Assembly: GCA_000697335.1 (NCBI GenBank)
Contig: JNEM01010709.1
Coordinates: 1 to 24,624, forward strand
DNA from: Conidiobolus incongruus B7586
Lineage: Eukaryota; Entomophthoromycota; Entomophthoromycetes; Entomophthorales; Conidiobolaceae
Direction of reading: 5' to 3'
Length of the DNA stretch: 24,624 nucleotides
Part shown: in pieces, positions 19,072 through 24,624 of the stretch
Numbering within the stretch: the stretch's first letter is position 1
Layout of the letters: every line of letters begins with the position of its first letter
Notes under the pieces: model-generated
Told to the model about the DNA's origin: nothing
Database searches by the model: none
The model's input: the letters and a program-made list of their open reading frames with translations, nothing else
Translations under genes and position numbers: made by a program

Positions 19072-21749
19072 AATTGTGGTTCACCAACTAAATTCTATAT
19101 CTATTATTATAAGTTATAAATATTATTAACAAATTTTAAGATTAAATAAATGATTCTATATGTATTTTAAATTGTATATATTAAATTAATTAACCATTGA
19201 AATTTTTTTTTAAAATACTATACTATATGAAGAGAGAATTTAAAAAATTTAAATTTGGAATTTTTGTAAAACGTTTATATTTACATGAATAATCTTGAAT
19301 TTATGGGAATCACCTCTACCCCAACAAATTCGTAAGTGGATAAATTTACAGATTTTGTACTACAAAATGGCCAACTTTAGGAATACTAAGCGTGATATTT
19401 CAATCGATATGTTTTTTGGCAAATTGTTGAGTGATATGGTTTTTTAATATCATAGTTATTCATCTCCAAAGTAATTTGTGAATAATTATTTTAAGGCTGC
19501 TTTAATAGCTGATAAATTAAAAAATTACAATAAGCCAACCTTGAAACACAGAGCCAAATTATTATGATATAATCGGTGTATTAGTAATAATCAATTTTAT
19601 AAATTATGTAATTGGGAAAGGAAAATTAAAAAGGAATTTTGATAAAATAATATAAAATTTTGATTTATATAATTTTCAAGAATTTAAAGTGAAAATATTT
19701 TTCATATTATTCAATAATTCAAATTAATAAATTTAGAAAATAATTTTCCAGAATAAAAATGTCTTATAAAAACATTATCATCTTTTTAATAGTGACATAT
19801 TAGGTTCCATAGATAATTAATTCGGCAACTGACAAATATTCTACTCAATAACAATTGAAAAAAAGCTCAATATAAATTGAAATAATGACTAACTTTATAT
19901 TTAAAATTTGTCCTAACAATATAAAAATATAAAATTCATTGGTTGATGAAAATGGAAATATTGTCATTTAATTTGAGTTATATAAAATGATTTTAGTGAA
20001 TAGATTGATATAAACACATTATTATTCAAAGTTTATTCGTTATATCAATAAAGACTATAATTGTCGGTATCTTAGGACATTAAGAGTAGTGATAGAGTAA
20101 AAATATCCTAATTAATTCCAATGTATATTACTTTATTATTTCAATTTTTAATGATTAGATCATATTTTTAGTTGCAAATTAAATACAATTCCAAAATGAA
20201 ATATTTCACATAATTATTATTATAAAATATTAAAAATTTGATTGATGTTTAAATAATAAGTTGAAATTACTTTATTTGGATTGTATACCATCAAACTAAA
20301 AATAAGTATTTGGTTGCTTTCAATTTGACTAAATACACAACTTATCAATATAGATTAAATTCATTCAAATTCATCTGTCAAACAGAATATTCAAATTTCA
20401 AGAAATGTTAAGTTAATAATTAAAAACAACGATTAAAAGAGTTTTAAATTTCAGCTCTCAAAACTAAAATAACTGTAATCAAATGTATTAAATTTACCAC
20501 TAAGTAGCTATCATTTTTAATTTAAGTTAAACAGCAATCAATTAATATATAGTAATAGTAATAGTAATCATTAAAAACATTGCATTTAAACTTGCTTTAT
20601 ATAGTAATAACTGGGTTTTAAAATATATATATATATTTCTAGGGTTTAATCTCAAAAAAGGTGAATAAATTCGGAGTGGTTAGATTTATTAAATTAATAG
20701 TCTACATTGTATAAAGTCGTGTTTCTACAATAAATAATATCTGATACAGTCCAATTTTTACAAACATTATACCGGTATATATCCATTCATATTCAAAAGA
20801 ATTCAATACATCAATCATTTTCTATTGAAAATTTATTATTTAATATGCCATAAATTTTACACTTTAAGAGCTGTGAACCTTGAAGATTTTAATTAAAAAA
20901 TTGTAAATTAAGGATATGCTTCCTTGAATTGATTTAATAGGAAACTATTTAATAATGTAATTTCATTTCTGTATATATATATATTCTAAATTCAAACGAT
21001 AAATAAAATATACAAAATGAATTTGGACTATCAATTGATATATTATTTTATTAATATTGTACAGAATCTTCATATACACATAAATAGAATATATATAATT
21101 GAAGTATTATCAATAAAGAGAGGTGGTGAAAAGTAATATTATAGTAATTATTAAATATTATAAATATGAGTAAAATAGCCAATTTTATTTATATAATGAA
21201 AATTTGATATTTTTATATAGTCAAAATTTGTAAAATATTATGATTGAGATTTAATGAGATTTGTTAATTTAAATATAATTTTAAATATTAAGATTAATAA
21301 TGGTTAGAGATATTAGTGATATTTGTTAAATAATTTTATTGAAAAGTAGTAATAAAATCTGTAATTATCAAAAGAGCAGAAAAAATGATTACCATTATAA
21401 GTCAAACCTAGTAACAATAAGTGTTGAAAATAATTTGAAAAACTTGCAACTATGCAATCTTAATATACAATTATAAAATGTAATATAATAATGATACTTT
21501 TGATATTTTAATTATTATCAATATAACTGATCATTTTAATGCTTTATGATTATGTAATTAGTTGACTATGTTCAGAAAATAACTTATATAAAATATAATG
21601 TTCAAAAAGATATCATAAATATTATGACAAATCAATATTTACAAGATTTACCATTATTTCTTATAATTCTTTATTATCAAAATTTATCTTTGAAATTAGT
21701 TATTGTCAGCCGGATTTGAAGATTATTGTTAAACACTCTTGGTATTTCT
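19072..21749. other. Long intergenic spacer
   Basis: 2.7 kb with no firm gene. It includes the RPO41 promoter at its left end, where I see no canonical TATA box. A possible small two-exon reading frame at 19285-19447 is treated as a finding only. An AT microsatellite occurs near 20621-20636. Confidence 0.5.
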
Positions 21750-22046
21750 TTAGTAAAAGTTGCCACCGAAATTATGGTGGCCCCAACCACCATAGTTGCC
21801 CCATTGTCTGCGATAGTAGTTTCCACCGTTGTTCCAACCATTGTTCCATCCATTATAGTGACCATGGTTGTATAGTCCATTATTCCATCCATTATTCCAG
21901 CCATTATTCCAGCCCATGCGTCCCCAGTTTTCTGCTTCTTCACCAGCTTCACCGGCAGCTCCTTCTAATTCAGCAGATTCATCTTCACCAACAGGAACAG
22001 CAGCAACGAAAGCGAAGAGTAATGCTAAAATTTTGAAGGTGGTCAT
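21750..22046 (-). CDS. Small secreted Trp/Asn/Gly-repeat protein
   Basis: 98 residues starting at the ATG at 22044-22046. The frame is open further upstream, but this Met begins a proper signal peptide. Residues 1-17 (MTTFKILALLFAFVAAV) are a short basic start plus hydrophobic core, with likely cleavage after Ala16 or nearby. Residues 20-39 form an acidic Glu/Ala/Gly stretch (EDESAELEGAAGEAGEEAE). From residue 45 come five GWNN units (45-57 and 66-74) separated by GLYNHGHYN, then NYYRRQWGNYGGWGHHNFGGNFY. The Arg-Arg pair at 79-80 is a possible Kex2-type site. There are no cysteines. I do not recognise a family. Glycine- and aromatic-rich secreted peptides elsewhere include antimicrobial, wall-associated and metal-binding proteins, and the His residues would allow metal binding, but nothing here decides. 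A near-copy lies 1.4 kb away on the same strand. Confidence 0.75.
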   Translation of the reverse strand: MTTFKILALLFAFVAAVPVGEDESAELEGAAGEAGEEAENWGRMGWNNGWNNGWNNGLYNHGHYNGWNNGWNNGGNYYRRQWGNYGGWGHHNFGGNFY

Positions 22047-22149
22047 CTTGATTATTGATCTAATTACTAATGAATTGTAATCTAATATATTTGAATGCTT
22101 TATCAGTGACCGAAACACTACCATTAATATAGTACAGCTAATTTCCAAA

Positions 22150-23447
22150 TTGCCTTTTAAACCAGTTGATTCACTTGGGAGAATACAAATGAAATGAATG
22201 CCTAATTACTTATTTTTTTCAAAGATCATCTGCCCCAACTGTCAAATATTAAAGTAGCAATCCTCGAGATCTCCACATAACTTTTAAGAACTTTAAAAAA
22301 AATAAAAAGCACAATATATTACTAAAATTATTAATGAAACATCACTCCAGGAATTAATCATGAGCTAGATTAAATAATTTTAAGTCAGCTTCTTTTATGG
22401 TCCCAATCACACTTTGAATTCCAATTGATAATCCAATTTCCAGCTAGTCGCTGATCTGAACCAAAATTAAAAACTACATTTGACTCATTCTAACTTAAAA
22501 TTATCCTCATTCAACTCGGTTAAACATTTGTTTTCAAAAAATATTTCTCTTTATTGTAACATATGAGTATTTTGATTTTTGAGCTATAATACTCAATAAT
22601 CTTCAATATATGAATAACTTCGATCAATAAATCTATTAAATGTTGATATACTTTAGATTAGTAATTCTTATTTCTTATGCAGTTTATTGAATTAATATTG
22701 ATAATTTTACTCAAGGAAATAGTACAATAGCATAATTATTGTTATATTTCTCTTTAAATTTTTCAGACATTATTGATTACCAATTAATAAAAAATTATAT
22801 GTTCATTGAATTTAAAATTAAATATATTATCAATATGATATTAAAAATTATTGAACATTGATTATTAATTTACGTTTATTTTCAGTAATATCTAATAATG
22901 TTAATATTTAATATTATTCTGAATGTTCGGTAATATTCAATTATTGACAAAATCAATGAACTCTATTGCTGACAGTAATAATTTATCCAATTTTAACGTT
23001 AATATCTTTAGATTATTTTTATGATTCATAAAATAATTTATATTTTATCATGAATTTGGATGATATTATCGTTATATATATCGATATTGGGATATATTAC
23101 AGGAATCATGGTATCACATATTTATCGTGATTTATAATTTTTTGGATTGAATTATAAATATAAAAATGAAAGGTATTATATATATATATTATTTTATTAA
23201 AACAATATGTAATTTATAGAATAGATAAACAATATTCTATAATTATAATCTAAGCATTGTTTGTTTAATGCAAAATATACAAGCATATCCTAAACAGCGA
23301 AAATTTAGAATATGTATCGAATGAAGATTAAGATTAATCAGTATAAAATCAAAATATCACATTAAACATTGATAAATTCTCAATTTACATTTGTAACCTT
23401 TGTTATTTCAAAAATTTTCTATATTATATCAATATTATTTTCTGCTA
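22150..23447. other. Spacer between the two WNNG-repeat genes
   Basis: No gene recognised. The right part lies downstream of the second copy. The left part is the presumed promoter of the first. An AT microsatellite occurs near 23177-23190. Confidence 0.5.
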
Positions 23448-23750
23448 TTATAAGTTTAAGAAGCTTCCATCGAAGTTAAAAGGACTCAAACCACCATGGC
23501 CACCCCATTGTCTGCGATAGTAGTTTCCACCGTTGTTCCAACCATTGTTCCATCCATTATAGTGATCATGGTTGTATAGTCCATTATTCCATCCATTATT
23601 CCAGCCATTATTCCAGCCCATGCGTCCCCAGTTTTCTGCTTCTTCACCAGCTTCACCAGCAGCTCCTTCTAATTCAGCAGACTCATTTTCACTAACGGGA
23701 ATAGCAGCAATGAAAGCGAAAAATAAGGCCAAAACTTTTTAGGTAGTCAT
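23448..23750 (-). pseudogene. Second copy of the WNNG-repeat protein gene, stop at codon 4
   Basis: The ATG at 23748-23750 aligns with that of the first copy, but the frame reads M-T-T-stop: TAA at 23739-23741 stands where the first copy has TTC (Phe4). After it the frame is open to the end, 94 residues from the TTG at 23730-23732, and keeps the signal-peptide core, the acidic stretch, the five GWNN units and NYYRRQW. The tail differs (GGHGGLSPFNFDGSFLNL). The next in-frame ATG lies beyond the signal peptide, so it would not give a secreted product. Either the gene is recently dead, or transcription starts upstream and splicing supplies another first exon (an AG just after the stop could be an acceptor). 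The preserved frame over 94 codons with several amino acid changes suggests the loss is recent. Confidence 0.7.
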
Positions 23751-24384
23751 CTGGATTATCGATTTTATTGTTATTTAACCCTAAACTAATGTATTAGAAT
23801 GCTCTTTAATAGGATTATAACAAATTATTTATTTTCTCATTAACTCCATAAAATTTAATTGATCATCTATCTGGGGAAAATTTTGAATCAATGAACGAAT
23901 TATTACTACATATTAATAAGATCACCATATAGATTAGGTGAATGGTCAAAATTAGAAATATCCATCAATCCCAAATGATTTTCATAAATATCCAAAATTC
24001 AGTTAAAGATATTTTAATAAACCGTTTTAATATCTTTAAATAATAAAGCTATTAATCTTTCAGGAAATACAAACAATTCAGTATATTACTCAAATATAGG
24101 TTAAAATCACGACTGATATTCATATTAATGAACAAGTTCTAAGTTTAATATATTAATTCCATTTGAGACTATAAATCAGTAACTTTTGATAAAAAACACT
24201 ACAAAAAATAATTCTATTAATAATTTAATATATCATTAATAATATTTATTATAATTATTTTCATTGATCATAATTTCTTTTAAAATATTATAATTTTAAT
24301 TATATCTAGTTATGTAAAAGTTGGAATATGAAAATAATTTCATGATATAATACATATTTGTAATTTCGAATCATGTAATGCTAT
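23751..24384. other. AT-rich spacer before the LTR-like edge
   Basis: No gene recognised. The first 100 bases correspond to the promoter side of the second WNNG-repeat copy and share short blocks such as GAATGCT with the promoter side of the first. Confidence 0.45.
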
Positions 24385-24624
24385 TGTCACGAGTCAGGTG
24401 ACTCTCCTCCCACGTAATATGCTTACTTCAACTGAATATAAGGGTCATTCCCCCCCTCATGTGACCAACCACTTCAACCCTATCCTTTAATCAGCTAATG
24501 ATACAACCCTCCAGAAAACTCCAGAAACCTACTACTCTATGCACTATATATAGAACCCAGAAACAGAGCTATACTACAGAGAAGGAGTTTGATCTGGGTC
24601 CTCCCAGCTATTTGGCTTAAATCA
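24385..24624 (+). mobile_element. Probable 5' edge of an LTR (Ty3/gypsy-like), cut by the window end
   Basis: Composition changes abruptly at 24385 from about 80% AT to near balance. The segment opens with TGTCACGAGTCAGGTG, a typical TG... LTR start of fungal Ty3/gypsy elements. It contains a TATA-like CTATATATAG near 24543 followed by a possible transcript start. No coding part and no second end lie in the window, so family and completeness cannot be judged. It could instead be the promoter of a gene beyond the edge. Confidence 0.45.

Noticed and set aside
21855-21930. CRISPR-like array from the short repeats
   Set aside because: The repeats are in-frame 12-base codon repeats of a protein, with no unique spacers.
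21716-22080. Plus-strand His/Ser-rich and Pro-rich frames across the WNNG gene
   Set aside because: They are antisense shadows of the 12-base GWNN repeat. Only the minus-strand frame has a signal peptide and is preserved in the second copy.

Overview
This looks like nuclear DNA from an AT-rich, early-diverging fungus. Spacers are roughly 80-90% A+T, and the genes are distinctly richer in G+C. Four features point to a fungus: a Rpo41-type mitochondrial RNA polymerase ending in a fungal-like tail, introns of about 50 nt, a tRNA-Ser(AGA) with internal A and B boxes, and genes that all end in standard stop codons. The mitochondrial polymerase argues against anaerobic fungi that lack mitochondrial DNA. 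I cannot fix the genus. A Zoopagomycota-like fungus such as Conidiobolus is a guess from composition and gene content.

Layout. Positions 1 to about 3300 are an extremely AT-rich block. It holds a dead Tc1-type DNA transposon (240-1988) with long IR/DR inverted repeats, flanked by TA. Its transposase reading frame shows no length changes over about 345 codons, but carries about 20 stops, all TAA or TAG, at Gln and Trp positions. Positions 3300-7850 are a gene desert with a few hairpins. A 1228-residue protein at 7968-11654 joins a fatty acyl-CoA reductase to a DHAP/glycerol-3-phosphate acyltransferase-like domain. A six-exon Derlin gene lies at 13279-14244, and tRNA-Ser(AGA) at 15033-15113. 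The mitochondrial RNA polymerase gene (RPO41 type) is on the minus strand at 15370-19071. Two nearly identical genes for a small secreted Trp/Asn/Gly-repeat protein follow on the minus strand (21750-22046 and 23448-23750). The second has a stop at codon 4. From 24385 to the window end the composition shifts sharply to what looks like the 5' edge of an LTR.

The genes do not form an operon-like unit. The reductase-acyltransferase fusion makes sense as a route to ether lipids: it would supply both the fatty alcohol and the acyl-DHAP that alkyl-DHAP synthase combines. Derlin acts in ER protein quality control and the polymerase in mitochondrial transcription. The WNNG-repeat proteins are of unknown function. 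The observations most worth a second look are the repeat-induced-point-mutation-like damage in the transposon, the bifunctional lipid enzyme, and the duplicated secreted repeat proteins.
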